Shown piece after piece: positions 35,020 through 47,512 of a stretch of DNA of 64,000 nucleotides. The position numbers and the translations under genes were made by a program. The notes beneath the pieces are model-generated. The model was not told the origin of the DNA. It saw nothing but the letters and a program-made list of their open reading frames with translations, and did not search any database. The first letter of the stretch is position 1. The number at the start of each line of letters is the position of its first letter. Origin of the DNA: Rhodovulum sulfidophilum DSM 1374 (GTDB taxonomy: Bacteria; Pseudomonadota; Alphaproteobacteria; Rhodobacterales; Rhodobacteraceae); the NCBI RefSeq assembly GCF_001633165.1, contig NZ_CP015418.1, positions 1,612,001-1,676,000 of the forward strand, written 5' to 3'.

Positions 35020-38313
<3,294 letters not shown>

Positions 38314-38609
38314 GTCCCGCTCTCAGTTTTGGCAAATTGATGGGGGTTATAGCCAAGCGGCCTTGGGGCGCAAGGGCGGGCGAGGGAAAATCGGCGCGGG
38401 CATCTGCGGGGCGGAGGGAACCGGCGCAGGCCCTACCGCATTTGTGAACGATCTGCCCGCATGCTGACGGAACGTTGCCCCGGCGCGGCCCGGCTTTTCT
38501 GCCATTCTGGAAGGCCGGATGCCCGGCCCCTCCGCCTGTCCGGCGGGCGAAGCCGCGCCGCCTCGGGATAGTGGGCCCGGGAAAGAAGGCCCGGGAGAGG
38601 AGAAGAGAC

Positions 38610-39287
38610 ATGGCCTGGACGCTCGATCTCGCACTGGAACGCCGCATGCCCCGACGCGGCAGGCTTTGGGGCGAATTGGTGCTGTTCTATGTCTGCACGC
38701 CGCTTGCCATCGCGGTGTTCATGCCGCCCCAGGCGCTGTTTCCGGTGCTGCTGAGCCTGACCGCGGTCGGGCTTGGGCTGCTGTCTCATACCGAGGGCTT
38801 TCGCTGGTCCGAGCTGATCCGCGGCCTGCGCGGGATCGATCCATGGCTGGTGCTGGGCTTTGCCGTGGTGACCACGGTGATCGTCGGCACGCTGACGGTT
38901 CTGGTGGTGCCGCAGGACGCGCTGGCGCTGGTGCGCGGCAATCCGCTTTTGCTGGCCTCGATTCTCCTTCTCTATCCGCCGCTTTCGGCGCTGCCGCAGG
39001 AAATCGTGTTCCGGGTCCTGTTCTTCCGCCGCTACGGGCCGATCCTGCCGGGGCTGCGCACCGCGATCGTGATGAATGCCGCGCTCTTCTCGCTGGCCCA
39101 TCTGATGTACTGGAACGCGGTCGTCTGCGGGCTGACCTTCCTCGGGGGGCTCGTTTTCGCCTGGGCCTGCGAGGCGCGCCGGAATTTTCCGCTGGCGGTT
39201 ATCCTGCATGCGGTGGCGGGATGGATCCTGTTCACCGGAGGGCTTGGGGTCCTGTTTCACGCGGGCAATGCGGTGCGCCCGTTCTAG
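38610..39287 (+). CDS. CPBP-family intramembrane protease-like protein
   Basis: A membrane protein of 225 residues with about 7-8 hydrophobic helices. It matches the CPBP (CAAX protease and bacteriocin-processing) family. Motif 1 is usually EExxxR; here it is Q130-E131-I-V-F-R, so the first Glu is replaced. Motif 2 (FSLAH) and motif 3 (a helical His in ILHAVAG) are present. The start at 38610 has a GGAGAGGAGAAGAG site; upstream in-frame codons are weaker. Proteolytic activity is uncertain given the substitution. It lies between carB and bchE without an obvious link to either. Confidence 0.8.
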   Translation: MAWTLDLALERRMPRRGRLWGELVLFYVCTPLAIAVFMPPQALFPVLLSLTAVGLGLLSHTEGFRWSELIRGLRGIDPWLVLGFAVVTTVIVGTLTVLVVPQDALALVRGNPLLLASILLLYPPLSALPQEIVFRVLFFRRYGPILPGLRTAIVMNAALFSLAHLMYWNAVVCGLTFLGGLVFAWACEARRNFPLAVILHAVAGWILFTGGLGVLFHAGNAVRPF

Positions 39288-39341
39288 GCCGTGCCCTGTC
39301 CCCGCCTGTCCTTGGGCAGGGCGCAGCCCGGCGGCGGCGAT

Positions 39342-39355
39342 TTGACTTGTGTCAA
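39342..39355 (+). promoter_or_regulatory. Candidate FnrL box upstream of bchE
   Basis: TTGAC, TTGT, GTCAA: a perfect dyad with the FNR-type spacing (TTGAN-N4-NTCAA), 55 bases before the bchE ATG. bchE is a known FnrL-dependent gene in Rhodobacter. Confidence 0.6.
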
Positions 39356-39367
39356 GTCAGATTGACA
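39350..39367 (+). promoter_or_regulatory. Candidate PpsR/CrtJ site upstream of bchE
   Basis: TGT, 12 bases, ACA: the consensus of the aerobic photosynthesis repressor PpsR/CrtJ. It overlaps the right half of the FnrL-like dyad and a TTGACA hexamer. The motif is short, so chance occurrence is possible. Confidence 0.45.
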
Positions 39368-39409
39368 GCGGATATGTCATGTTCCCCGCGAAACACGGGG
39401 AGTCGATCC

Positions 39410-41047
39410 ATGCGCATTGTCTTTATTCATCCCAACTACAAGTCCGGCGGTGCCGAGATCGCGGGTAACTGGCCGCCGGCTTGGGTGGCCTATCTCACCG
39501 GGTCGCTGCGGGTTGCGGGATATGACGACATCACGTTCATCGACGCGATGACCAACGACATTTCCGAGGACGAGGTCCGCAAGCAACTGAAGGCGCTGCA
39601 GCCCGACGTCATCGCGACCACCTCGATCACGCCCTCGATCTACGCGGCCGAGCGGCTGATGGAGATCGCCAAGGAAGAGGTGCCGAACGCGGTCCGTGTC
39701 CTCGGCGGCATCCACGCGACCTTCATGTTCAAGCAGGTCCTGTCCGAGGCGCCCTGGATCGACGTCATCGTGCGCGGCGAGGGCGAAGAGATCGTGGTCA
39801 ACCTGATGAACGCGATCCGCGACGGCAAATGGCCGGAAAGCCGCCGCGACATCAAGGGGCTCGCCTTCCTCGACGGTGACGAGATCGTGGCGACCGCCGC
39901 CGCGCCCACCATCAAGGATGTCGATTCGATCAAGCCCGACTGGACCATCCTCGAGTGGGAAAAATACATCTACATCCCGCTGAACTGCCGGGTCGCGATC
40001 CCGAACATGGCGCGGGGCTGCCCGTTCACCTGTTCGTTCTGCTCGCAATGGAAATTCTGGCGCGACTACCGGATCCGCGACCCCAAGAAGGTGGTCGACG
40101 AGATCGAGGATCTGGTCGAGAATCACAAGGTGGGCTTCTTCATCCTCGCCGACGAGGAACCGACCATCAACCGCAAGAAGTTCATCGCCTTCTGTCAGGA
40201 GCTGATCGACCGCGGCCTGCCCGACAAGGTCAAATGGGGCATAAACACCCGGGTGACCGACATCCTGCGCGACGAGGAGCTTCTGCCCTTCTACCGCCAG
40301 GCGGGGCTCGTCCATATCTCGCTAGGGACCGAGGCGGCCGCCCAGCTCAAGCTCGACCAGTTCAACAAGGAAACCCGGGTCGAGGACAACAAGCGCGCGA
40401 TCCAGCTTCTGCGCGAGGCCGATATCCTGACCGAGGCCCAGTTCATCGTCGGCATGGACAACGAGACCGAGGAAACCCTGGAAGAGACCTTCCAGCTCTG
40501 CTGGGACTGGCAGCCCGATCTGGCCAACTGGGCGATGTACACGCCCTGGCCCTTCACGCCGCTCTTCCAGGAGCTGCATAACAAGGTCGAGGTCTTCGAT
40601 TACAGCCGCTACAACTTCGTGAACCCGATCATGAAGCCCGAGGCGATGGACCGTGCCCAGCTTCTGGACCGGGTGATGCACAACTATCGCCGGTTCTACA
40701 TGCGCAAGGCGCTGTTCCATTACCCCTGGCGCGGCAACGGCTTCCGCCGTCGGTACCTGCTGGGCTGCCTGAAGGCGTTCCTGAAGGCGGGTGTGGGCCG
40801 GTCCTTCTACGATCTGGGCAAGAACAACTACTGGGGCCCGCAATCGAAGGACAAGGTGCATTTCGATTTCGACATGTCCCGCAAACCTGCCGCCGCGCAG
40901 ATCGAGGACTGGGAATCGAATGCCGACCGTGCCGCCCAGGCTGCGGCCCGGCGCAAGTCCAAGGACACCAGCTTCAAGATGCCCGCCGACGATCCCTCGC
41001 AGGTGAAGGCCTGCGGTGGCGGCGATCAGCAAATGGAAGAAGTCTGA
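39410..41047 (+). CDS. bchE: Anaerobic Mg-protoporphyrin IX monomethyl ester oxidative cyclase
   Basis: Forms the fifth (isocyclic) ring of bacteriochlorophyll without oxygen, using a radical SAM reaction with water-derived oxygen and cobalamin. The 545-residue protein has an N-terminal B12-binding-like domain (about 1-140, with the GGIHATFMF segment) and the radical SAM CxxxCxxC in [20 protein letters not shown] (about 200-215). The ATG at 39410 sits 4 bases after a GGGGAG ribosome-binding site. bchJ starts 2 bases after the stop. FnrL-like and PpsR-like sites upstream fit expression only when oxygen is low. Confidence 0.97.
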   Translation: MRIVFIHPNYKSGGAEIAGNWPPAWVAYLTGSLRVAGYDDITFIDAMTNDISEDEVRKQLKALQPDVIATTSITPSIYAAERLMEIAKEEVPNAVRVLGGIHATFMFKQVLSEAPWIDVIVRGEGEEIVVNLMNAIRDGKWPESRRDIKGLAFLDGDEIVATAAAPTIKDVDSIKPDWTILEWEKYIYIPLNCRVAIPNMARGCPFTCSFCSQWKFWRDYRIRDPKKVVDEIEDLVENHKVGFFILADEEPTINRKKFIAFCQELIDRGLPDKVKWGINTRVTDILRDEELLPFYRQAGLVHISLGTEAAAQLKLDQFNKETRVEDNKRAIQLLREADILTEAQFIVGMDNETEETLEETFQLCWDWQPDLANWAMYTPWPFTPLFQELHNKVEVFDYSRYNFVNPIMKPEAMDRAQLLDRVMHNYRRFYMRKALFHYPWRGNGFRRRYLLGCLKAFLKAGVGRSFYDLGKNNYWGPQSKDKVHFDFDMSRKPAAAQIEDWESNADRAAQAAARRKSKDTSFKMPADDPSQVKACGGGDQQMEEV

Positions 41048-41048
41048 C

Positions 41049-41645
41049 ATGAAGGACGACCTGTCCGGCCGCGCGGGCCGGATCGGACCGAATGCCGTTC
41101 TCCAGCTTCTCCCTGTGCTGGAGGCGGCGGGCGGAGCGGCGCTTCGCGACGAGATGCTTGATGCGGCGGGCCTGTCGACGCCTCCGTCCGATACCGGCCT
41201 GATGGACGAGGGACCGGCCGCTGCCATGCATCGCGCGCTGCGCCGCCGCCTTCCCGGCCGCGCGCCCGACCTTCTGCGGGAGGCCGGCGCGCGGACCGGG
41301 GATTACATCCTTGCCCATCGCATCCCGGCAATGGCGCAGCGGGTGCTGAAGCTGCTGCCGCCCGCGCTGGCGGCGCCGATTCTCGCCAAGGCCATCGCCA
41401 AGCACAGCTGGACGTTCGCCGGGTCGGGCGCGTTCCGGGTGGTCTCGACCCGCCCGCTGGTGTTCGAACTGACCGACAATCCGCTGATCCGCGGCGAAAC
41501 AGCGCCGCATCCGATCTGCGTCTGGCATGAGGCGGTGTTCGACCGGCTGTTCCAGACCCTTGTCGACCGCCGCCTGCGCACCCGCGAACAAAGCTGCTCG
41601 GCCAGCGGCGGAGCGGTCTGCCGGTTCGAGATCGCCCGAAGCTGA
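41049..41645 (+). CDS. bchJ: BchJ, V4R-domain bacteriochlorophyll synthesis protein
   Basis: A 198-residue V4R-domain protein. BchJ was first called 4-vinyl reductase, but later work indicates an accessory, probably substrate-binding, role in bacteriochlorophyll synthesis. The V4R region (about 60-190) contains RETAPHPICVWHEAVFDRLF, with Cys and His that could bind metal or tetrapyrrole. It is co-transcribed with bchE (2-base gap). A terminator-like hairpin follows, so this is a two-gene unit; no other photosynthesis genes are in the window. Confidence 0.9.
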   Translation: MKDDLSGRAGRIGPNAVLQLLPVLEAAGGAALRDEMLDAAGLSTPPSDTGLMDEGPAAAMHRALRRRLPGRAPDLLREAGARTGDYILAHRIPAMAQRVLKLLPPALAAPILAKAIAKHSWTFAGSGAFRVVSTRPLVFELTDNPLIRGETAPHPICVWHEAVFDRLFQTLVDRRLRTREQSCSASGGAVCRFEIARS

Positions 41646-41673
41646 GCACTGCGGCGGATCTGCTTGCCAGCCC

Positions 41674-41717
41674 CCGCCCGGGCCCTCGATGGGTTCTGGG
41701 CGGGCCTTTTGCGTTTC
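41674..41717 (+). terminator. Terminator of the bchEJ unit
   Basis: A long GC hairpin formed by CCCGCCCGGGCCC and GGGTTCTGGGCGGG (with one bulge and two G-T pairs) is followed by CCTTTTGCGTTT, starting about 30 bases past the bchJ stop. Confidence 0.65.
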
Positions 41718-41950
41718 ACGGCCGCGCTGCCGCCGCACGAAGCATGTGCGGGGCGGTGCGGTAGTGGCGCTGCACTCGACCCCGTCAGGCCGGGCTGGGC
41801 ACAGTGCCGCGCTTCGACCGGGCGTTCCGGGGCCGCCTTCGGCGGCAAAGCTGCGGGCGATGGCCGCCGCTCTCGTCGCTCCCCTTGACTTCGCGGGCCA
41901 TCGGGGGTGTATCGGCCGGAACCGAAGACACGAGCCCCGAGGATCGTCCG

Positions 41951-43726
41951 ATGCACGCCTATCGCAGCCATACCTGCGCCGACCTGAACAAGTCCCATGT
42001 GGGCGAGACCGTGCGCCTGTCGGGCTGGGTTCATCGCGTCCGCGACCATGGCGGTATTCTCTTCATCGACCTGCGCGACCATTACGGCATCACCCAGGTG
42101 CTGGCCGATCCCGACAGCCCGGCCTTCGCCGATGTCGAGAAGGTGCGCTCGGAATGGTGCATCCGCATCGACGGGGTGGTGAAGGCGCGCTCGGACGATC
42201 TGGTGAACCCGAAGCTGCCCACCGGCGAGATCGAGGTCTTCGTCCGCGAACTCGAGGTGCTGGGCACCGCCGAGGAACTGCCGCTGATGGTCTTCGGCGA
42301 TCAGGAATACCCCGAGGAAACCCGGCTGCGGTACCGCTATCTCGACCTGCGCCGCGAGGCGATGCAGGCCAACATGACCCTGCGCTCGGACGTCGTGGCC
42401 TCAATCCGGCGGCGGATGTGGGACAAGGGCTTCCGCGAATACCAGACCCCGATCATCACCGCCTCCAGCCCCGAAGGCGCGCGCGACTTCCTGGTGCCCT
42501 CGCGGCTGCATCCGGGCAAGTTCTACGCGCTGCCGCAGGCGCCGCAGATCTTCAAGCAGCTGATCATGGTCTCGGGCTTCGACCGCTATTTCCAGATCGC
42601 GCCCTGTTTCCGCGACGAGGATCCGCGCGCCGACCGCTCGCCCACCGATTTCTACCAGCTCGACATGGAGATGAGCTTCGTCCAGCAGCAGGACGTGTTC
42701 GACACCGTCCAGCCGGTGATTGCGGGCATCTTCGAGGAATTCGGCGGTGGCCGTAAGGTCGATGCCGACTGGCCGCAGATCGCCTATGCCGATGCGATGA
42801 AATGGTACGGCACCGACAAGCCGGACCTGCGCAACCCGATCAGGATGCAGGACGTGTCCGAGCATTTCCGCGGCTCGGGCTTCGCGATCTTCGCCAAGCT
42901 GCTGGAACAGGACGGCACCGAGATCCGCGCGATTCCCGCGCCCAAGGGCGGCAGCCGCAAGTTCTGCGACCGGATGAATTCGTTTGCCCAGAGGGAGGGG
43001 CTGCCGGGGATGGGCTACATCTTCTGGCGCGACAAGGGTGGCGAGACCGAGGCCGCAGGCCCGCTTGCCAAGAATATCGGCCCCGAGCGGACCGAGGCGA
43101 TCCGCCAGCAGCTTGGCCTTGGTGTCGGCGACGCGGCCTTCTTCCTCGGCGGCAAGGCCTCGTCCTTCCAGACCGTCGCGGGCAAGGCGCGCACCGTCAT
43201 CGGCGAGGAGCTGGGCCTGACCGAGACCGACCGCTTCGCCTTCTGCTGGATCGTCGATTTCCCGATGTACGAGAAAGACGCAGAGACCGGTGCCGTCGAT
43301 TTCGAACACAACCCCTTCTCGATGCCGCAGGGCGGCATGGAGGCGCTCGACGGCGATCCGCTGACCGTCAAGGGCTTCCAGTACGATCTGGCCTGCAATG
43401 GCTACGAGCTGGTTTCGGGCGCGATCCGGAACCACCGGCTGGACATCATGTTCAAGGCCTTCTCGCTGGCGGGCTATTCCGAGGACGAGGTGCGCAGGCG
43501 CTTCCCCAGCCTTGTCAACGCCTTCCGCTTCGGCCCGCCGCCCCACGGCGGCTGCGCGGCCGGGATCGACCGGATCGTGATGCTGCTGGCCGACCAGCAG
43601 AACATCCGCGAGGTCATCATGTTCCCGATGAACCAGCGCGCCGAGGACCTGATGATGGGCGCGCCCTCCGAGCCCGGCAATGACCAGCTTCGCGAACTCT
43701 CTCTGCGTGTGATCCTGCAGGAGTGA
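41951..43726 (+). CDS. aspS: Aspartyl-tRNA synthetase
   Basis: Charges tRNA-Asp and, where GatCAB exists, sometimes tRNA-Asn. The 591-residue bacterial-type enzyme has an N-terminal OB-fold anticodon-binding domain (about 1-105), the class II core with motif 2 [19 protein letters not shown] (about 218-235), a GAD insertion domain (about 290-415), and motif 3 [19 protein letters not shown] near 535-553. The frame is open upstream, but [13 protein letters not shown] at 41951 is the usual start. A strong terminator follows. Confidence 0.97.
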   Translation: MHAYRSHTCADLNKSHVGETVRLSGWVHRVRDHGGILFIDLRDHYGITQVLADPDSPAFADVEKVRSEWCIRIDGVVKARSDDLVNPKLPTGEIEVFVRELEVLGTAEELPLMVFGDQEYPEETRLRYRYLDLRREAMQANMTLRSDVVASIRRRMWDKGFREYQTPIITASSPEGARDFLVPSRLHPGKFYALPQAPQIFKQLIMVSGFDRYFQIAPCFRDEDPRADRSPTDFYQLDMEMSFVQQQDVFDTVQPVIAGIFEEFGGGRKVDADWPQIAYADAMKWYGTDKPDLRNPIRMQDVSEHFRGSGFAIFAKLLEQDGTEIRAIPAPKGGSRKFCDRMNSFAQREGLPGMGYIFWRDKGGETEAAGPLAKNIGPERTEAIRQQLGLGVGDAAFFLGGKASSFQTVAGKARTVIGEELGLTETDRFAFCWIVDFPMYEKDAETGAVDFEHNPFSMPQGGMEALDGDPLTVKGFQYDLACNGYELVSGAIRNHRLDIMFKAFSLAGYSEDEVRRRFPSLVNAFRFGPPPHGGCAAGIDRIVMLLADQQNIREVIMFPMNQRAEDLMMGAPSEPGNDQLRELSLRVILQE

Positions 43727-43745
43727 GGCCCTTCGGGGCCGATCG

Positions 43746-43785
43746 AAAAGGCCCTGGCGGATCCTGCCGGGGCCTTTTCTTTTTC
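43746..43785 (+). terminator. Rho-independent terminator after aspS
   Basis: AAAAGGCC (43746-43753) pairs with GGCCTTTT (43771-43778), with further G-C pairs inside, followed by CTTTTTC. It lies 20 bases past the aspS stop. Confidence 0.85.
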
Positions 43786-44232
43786 GTGAGTGGTGTGTCG
43801 GGACTTGGGGCTGGCCGCCCCGGGGGGGAGGCAGAGCGGCCAGGGAGTGCCGATGACGGCCACGGGGAAGGACCGTGGCGCCGCCTCAGGAAATGGTCCG
43901 GCCTATCGGCTTCCCGGGGCATGCGGTCATCATGACCTTATTCTGGCAGACCAATCGTTACCAAATCGATAACGGACGACTGCAGCGAGACGCGGGCAGC
44001 GCTTTCCGCGGGGCAGGGCGTTTCCGCGTCGTGCGCCCTGTCTGTGAAACAGGGCCAACGGGATGACCCCGCCTTCAGGCGGTTTGCGGTTGTCATGTCA
44101 TACCGTGATGGCTCGCCGCGCGACCTTTATGGCAGAGACGTGGAGGGGCCCCAGGCGAAACCAGCGCTTCCGTCTTCATGCTGGGCGTTACGGATGGACA
44201 AACCCTGCAAGCGCCCCGTCACGGGGCGGAGC
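43786..44232. other. Intergenic gap after aspS
   Basis: About 450 bases with no supported gene. Short plus-strand frames lack ribosome-binding sites and recognisable content. A less GC-rich patch at 43930-43975 (around ACCAATCGTTACCAAATCGA) is the only standout and could be a promoter; no function is assigned. Confidence 0.5.
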
Positions 44233-44538
44233 CTAGCTGCAATAGGCTGCGGCAGTTTCGCCGAAAAGCTTGTAGCGGCGCCAGAATTCGGCGTCGCGCC
44301 GACGGTCGGACTGGCGCACCACCTGAGCCTGATGCGGATCGCGGAAGAAACCGGCTGCGCGGCTTTGGTCGCCGCGGGTCAGGGTGATGTCGGCGGCATG
44401 CTGGATGCAGCCGCACAGTCCCCGCGTTACGCCGGGGCGGTCCGACGAGAGGCAGGCGCGCTCGATCTGGCCTGCCTGGGCTGTCATTGCGGAAAGACCG
44501 GCCAGAACGGCCGCGGTCGCGAAAAGCTTCACTGTCAT
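44233..44538 (-). CDS. Small secreted cysteine-containing protein
   Basis: A 101-residue protein starting MTVKLFATAAVLAGLSAMTA, with a signal peptide of about 22 residues. The mature part has four cysteines (ACLSSD, GLCGCIQ and C-terminal AYCS) and a conserved-looking C-terminal block RRRDAEFWRRYKLFGETAAA. Similar small proteins are common in Rhodobacteraceae, where some are mislabelled arginine transporter; no transporter features are present. A GGAGAGCGAC site precedes the ATG. The function is unknown. Confidence 0.8.
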   Translation of the reverse strand: MTVKLFATAAVLAGLSAMTAQAGQIERACLSSDRPGVTRGLCGCIQHAADITLTRGDQSRAAGFFRDPHQAQVVRQSDRRRDAEFWRRYKLFGETAAAYCS

Positions 44539-44670
44539 CTGTCGCTCTCCCGGGCCGGATGCCGGACTGCTCTTCCGATTCCGGCCGCATGTGTTTGCGC
44601 GACAGTAGCCCAGGGCGGAGCATCCCCGCAACCGGGCCGATGCAGATGTGAAGAGGGGCTTGGCCGTTGT

Positions 44671-45324
44671 TCAGGCGGTCTGGACGACATGGGTGGTGAT
44701 GGCCGCGAAGAACAGCATGCTGGCGATCAGGACGAAGACATGCCAGATCGTGTTGTGATAGGGTAGCCTTTCCCAGAGATAGAAGATCATTCCCACGGAG
44801 TAGAGCGCGCCGCCCGCGATCGCGAGGCCCAGCACCGGGGCCGAGAGCGAGGCGAACATGCTCCAGCCCGCGACCACGCCGGCCCAGCCCATCATCGGGT
44901 AAAGCACGAGGTTGACGATCCGGAACCTGTAGGGCGCCAGGACCCGGAGCCCGGTGCCCGCCATCGCGGCGGCCCAAAGCCCGGCCAGCAGCGCCGCGCC
45001 ATGGCCCGAGAGCAGGGTGAAGGGCGTGTAGGTGCCCGCGATCTTCCAGTAGATCGCGGAATGGTCGAGGCGTCGGAAGATCGGCGTCCAGTTCGGGTGG
45101 CGTACCATGTGGTAAAGCGCCGAAAACCCGATCATGGCGCAGAGCGCGACGCCGTAGACGGTGATGCCGAGGATCGCGGGCGTGTCGCCCCTGATCAGGA
45201 TCGCGAGAACGACCAGGGTCGGAACGCCGATGGCCACGGCGGCCAGCCCGGTGACATGCACGATCGCGTCCGAAAAGCGTTCGGTCGGTGAGTAATCGCG
45301 AGGATGTTCCGGCACCCGTTGCAT
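44671..45324 (-). CDS. Hemolysin III/PAQR-family membrane protein
   Basis: A 217-residue protein with seven hydrophobic helices of the hemolysin III (YqfA/TrhA) group, related to PAQR receptors and possibly metal-dependent lipid hydrolases. The conserved metal-site residues are visible: a Ser/His pair in FSALYHMVRH, the LDHSAIYWKIAGTYTPF block, and the C-terminal HNTIWHVFVL. The ATG at 45324 has a perfect GGAGG site; a TTG 12 bases earlier is less likely. A hemolytic role should not be inferred from the name. Confidence 0.85.
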   Translation of the reverse strand: MQRVPEHPRDYSPTERFSDAIVHVTGLAAVAIGVPTLVVLAILIRGDTPAILGITVYGVALCAMIGFSALYHMVRHPNWTPIFRRLDHSAIYWKIAGTYTPFTLLSGHGAALLAGLWAAAMAGTGLRVLAPYRFRIVNLVLYPMMGWAGVVAGWSMFASLSAPVLGLAIAGGALYSVGMIFYLWERLPYHNTIWHVFVLIASMLFFAAITTHVVQTA

Positions 45325-45441
45325 GGCGGCCTCCAAACCTTGTCCTCCTTCATGTTCAACGCAAATTTAAGCGAATGTGAGTTAACACTGCGTCAAAACC
45401 ACGCAGCTCGCAGCGTTTTTCTTTCCGGCAGGCCCGGCAGG

Positions 45442-45720
45442 TCAGCGCGAAATGCGGAAACCGGCTTCTGCGGGCCAGTCGCCCGGCGTGGTCTCGACGG
45501 TCTCGACCCGCGCCGGGGCGGGGCCCTCCTGCAGCGCGTCGAGCATCCCCGCCACCCGGTCCTCCGGCCCTGCGAGCAGGGCCAGAACGGCTCCGTCGGC
45601 TTCGTTCCGCACCCAACCCGACTGGCCCAACGCCGCCGCCTGCGCCTCGGTCCATGCGCGGAAGCCCACGCCCTGCACCCGGCCCGCGATACGGACCCGG
45701 ATCGCGATCCGGTCGGTCAT
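45442..45720 (-). CDS. acyP: Acylphosphatase
   Basis: A 92-residue enzyme that hydrolyses acyl phosphates such as carbamoyl and acetyl phosphate. The catalytic Arg is in GRVQGVGFRAWT (about residues 14-25) and the catalytic Asn in WVRNEADGAV (about 42). The start at 45720 (MTDRIAIRVRI) is chosen over upstream ATGs because the fold begins here. Confidence 0.92.
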   Translation of the reverse strand: MTDRIAIRVRIAGRVQGVGFRAWTEAQAAALGQSGWVRNEADGAVLALLAGPEDRVAGMLDALQEGPAPARVETVETTPGDWPAEAGFRISR

Positions 45721-45788
45721 CGGCATCTCCGTTGTTCCACGGAACACATATAACACCTAGGAACGAGGGCGCAGGTTTCGAGAGCCCT

Positions 45789-47243
45789 TCAGGAAATGAG
45801 CGAAATTCCAAGACCTGCAAGACTGACAAATATCCCGATGACCTCTCCCCGCGTCATGCCCAGGCGTGCGGCCACGGCGTCCAGCGCCTCGGTCGAGCTT
45901 CGCAGGATGATCGACATTCTCGAGACCCGGCCGAAGATACGGGTGGCAGGATCGGCTCCGGGCAGTTTCGGCGCCCAGTCCGGCACCGGACCGATGGCGT
46001 CGTTGACAAGCTCAGGAATATCCTCGCGAAACTGATCCGCGAGGTCATCCTCGGAAATCGCGGTCAGGACCGGCAGGGCCGCCTCGACGGCGGCTTTGCC
46101 CTCGGGCGTCATCTCCTTCCAGGCCTGCCGCGACAGGATCCGGCGGTTTTCGGCAATCTCGGGATGCGTGGCGCGAACCGCCCGCGCCCCCTCTTCGCAG
46201 GCAGCCTGCAGGGCCAGGTTCTCTTCGCTCGGCGGCAGGTCTTCCGATACGATCTGGCGGGTCAGGGCGGCATGGACGGTCGTCAGGTCCATCTCGATCC
46301 GCTGAGGATCGTTGCCGTATTTCGCGACGGTCCGGCGCAGGACACGCGCCTCGCGCGACCGGTCCGAGAGGCCGTTCGACGGGTTTGCCAGGGCATCGTC
46401 GAGAGCATCCGAGACCTGCGACAGCGACGCCTCGAGCAGACCCGGGTTGCTGGCCGGGACAGGAACCGCCCGGAAACGTGCCGTCTCGGGCACGAATTCG
46501 ATCCGTTCGGCCTGTGGTGTCTTTTCCGCCAGATAGTGCGCCTGAAGACCGGAGATCCTTTCCGCAATTCGCCCCGGTCCCGCCTTCCAATCGCCGTTGG
46601 GCAGCAGAATGACCTGCCGCAAGAAGTCCCAGTCTACTGGACGGCCCGCCAGCATGTCCTCGTACCAGCTCTGCCAGAAGGCCCAGACGGGCGCTTCTGC
46701 CTGCCAGAATGAACACAGTTTTTCATATTCTTCTGCGAGCCCATTGGGAAGAAGGCTAAGCGGCCAGAGGGGGAGAAAAAACACCGCCTTTGGATCGCCA
46801 ATTGACAAAATGTCCGCGTCAAGGTCAGCAGCGGCATATACTGAGGAACGATGGGTGGCGCGGGCAGCGTTGGAAGCGTCACGAGCTGCATTGGCTGCTT
46901 TGAAAGCACTGCCTGCAGCACTCGCGGTGGCTTGAACAGCGTTAGCAGCAGCGCTCGCCGCGGGATACGCTCCGCTGCCACGAGCCGTGTTAGCTGCTCT
47001 TTCAACTTCGACTTCGACGTTTTCTAGGGCGCTTTTGACTTCAGGAGTTTGGCATTTGTCTTTAACACCTGAAGCTAGGATGGCGCGCAGCACTGGCAGT
47101 GAAATCTCGCGAAGCATCTCATCCCCAGCACGCACGGCTGCGGGAAATGCGCGCAAGGCACAACGCATCGCGAAAGCGGCCCTAACGTCGCGCGACTGGT
47201 CCTTCAGCCAAAGCTCGGAACTAGCTCGACCGTGTATTCTCAT
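45789..47243 (-). CDS. Uncharacterised 484-residue Ala-rich protein with C-terminal membrane helix
   Basis: No named family. Three regions are visible. Residues 1-65 are helical ([20 protein letters not shown]). Residues about 75-135 are an Ala-rich, low-complexity stretch ([20 protein letters not shown]). Residues 160-235 contain [20 protein letters not shown] and [20 protein letters not shown]. This resembles a group of uncharacterised accessory proteins in Rhodobacteraceae and Rhizobiales that share a WYEDxLxGR and DWxxxxxVxLIPDxxWxxGP pattern. A helical region (about 250-440) and a hydrophobic tail ([19 protein letters not shown]) follow. DNA of the Ala-rich part is less GC-rich than its surroundings, hinting at transfer. 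Confidence 0.7.
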   Translation of the reverse strand: MRIHGRASSELWLKDQSRDVRAAFAMRCALRAFPAAVRAGDEMLREISLPVLRAILASGVKDKCQTPEVKSALENVEVEVERAANTARGSGAYPAASAAANAVQATASAAGSAFKAANAARDASNAARATHRSSVYAAADLDADILSIGDPKAVFFLPLWPLSLLPNGLAEEYEKLCSFWQAEAPVWAFWQSWYEDMLAGRPVDWDFLRQVILLPNGDWKAGPGRIAERISGLQAHYLAEKTPQAERIEFVPETARFRAVPVPASNPGLLEASLSQVSDALDDALANPSNGLSDRSREARVLRRTVAKYGNDPQRIEMDLTTVHAALTRQIVSEDLPPSEENLALQAACEEGARAVRATHPEIAENRRILSRQAWKEMTPEGKAAVEAALPVLTAISEDDLADQFREDIPELVNDAIGPVPDWAPKLPGADPATRIFGRVSRMSIILRSSTEALDAVAARLGMTRGEVIGIFVSLAGLGISLIS

Positions 47244-47512
47244 TCCGCCCCAACTGGCACCGCCCTACCCCACGCAGTCTGAGGCTCCCCTTCAGCCCGA
47301 TCAAGTCAGGGAAGCGCGGCCTTTGCGTCAGGCTCCGCGCCATGCACCTGCCCCCACCCCAAATCGCCCGCGTGCGTTTCCGCCGAGACGTGGTATATCT
47401 GGCCTTCGCACCGTGTCTCTCACCGGCCCCGGCCCGCCCGGAGGGCCGCCCCGAAACAGCCCCCCGAAACAGCCCATTGACCGGCTACGAAAAGCACCGC
47501 ATATCCGCCCGC

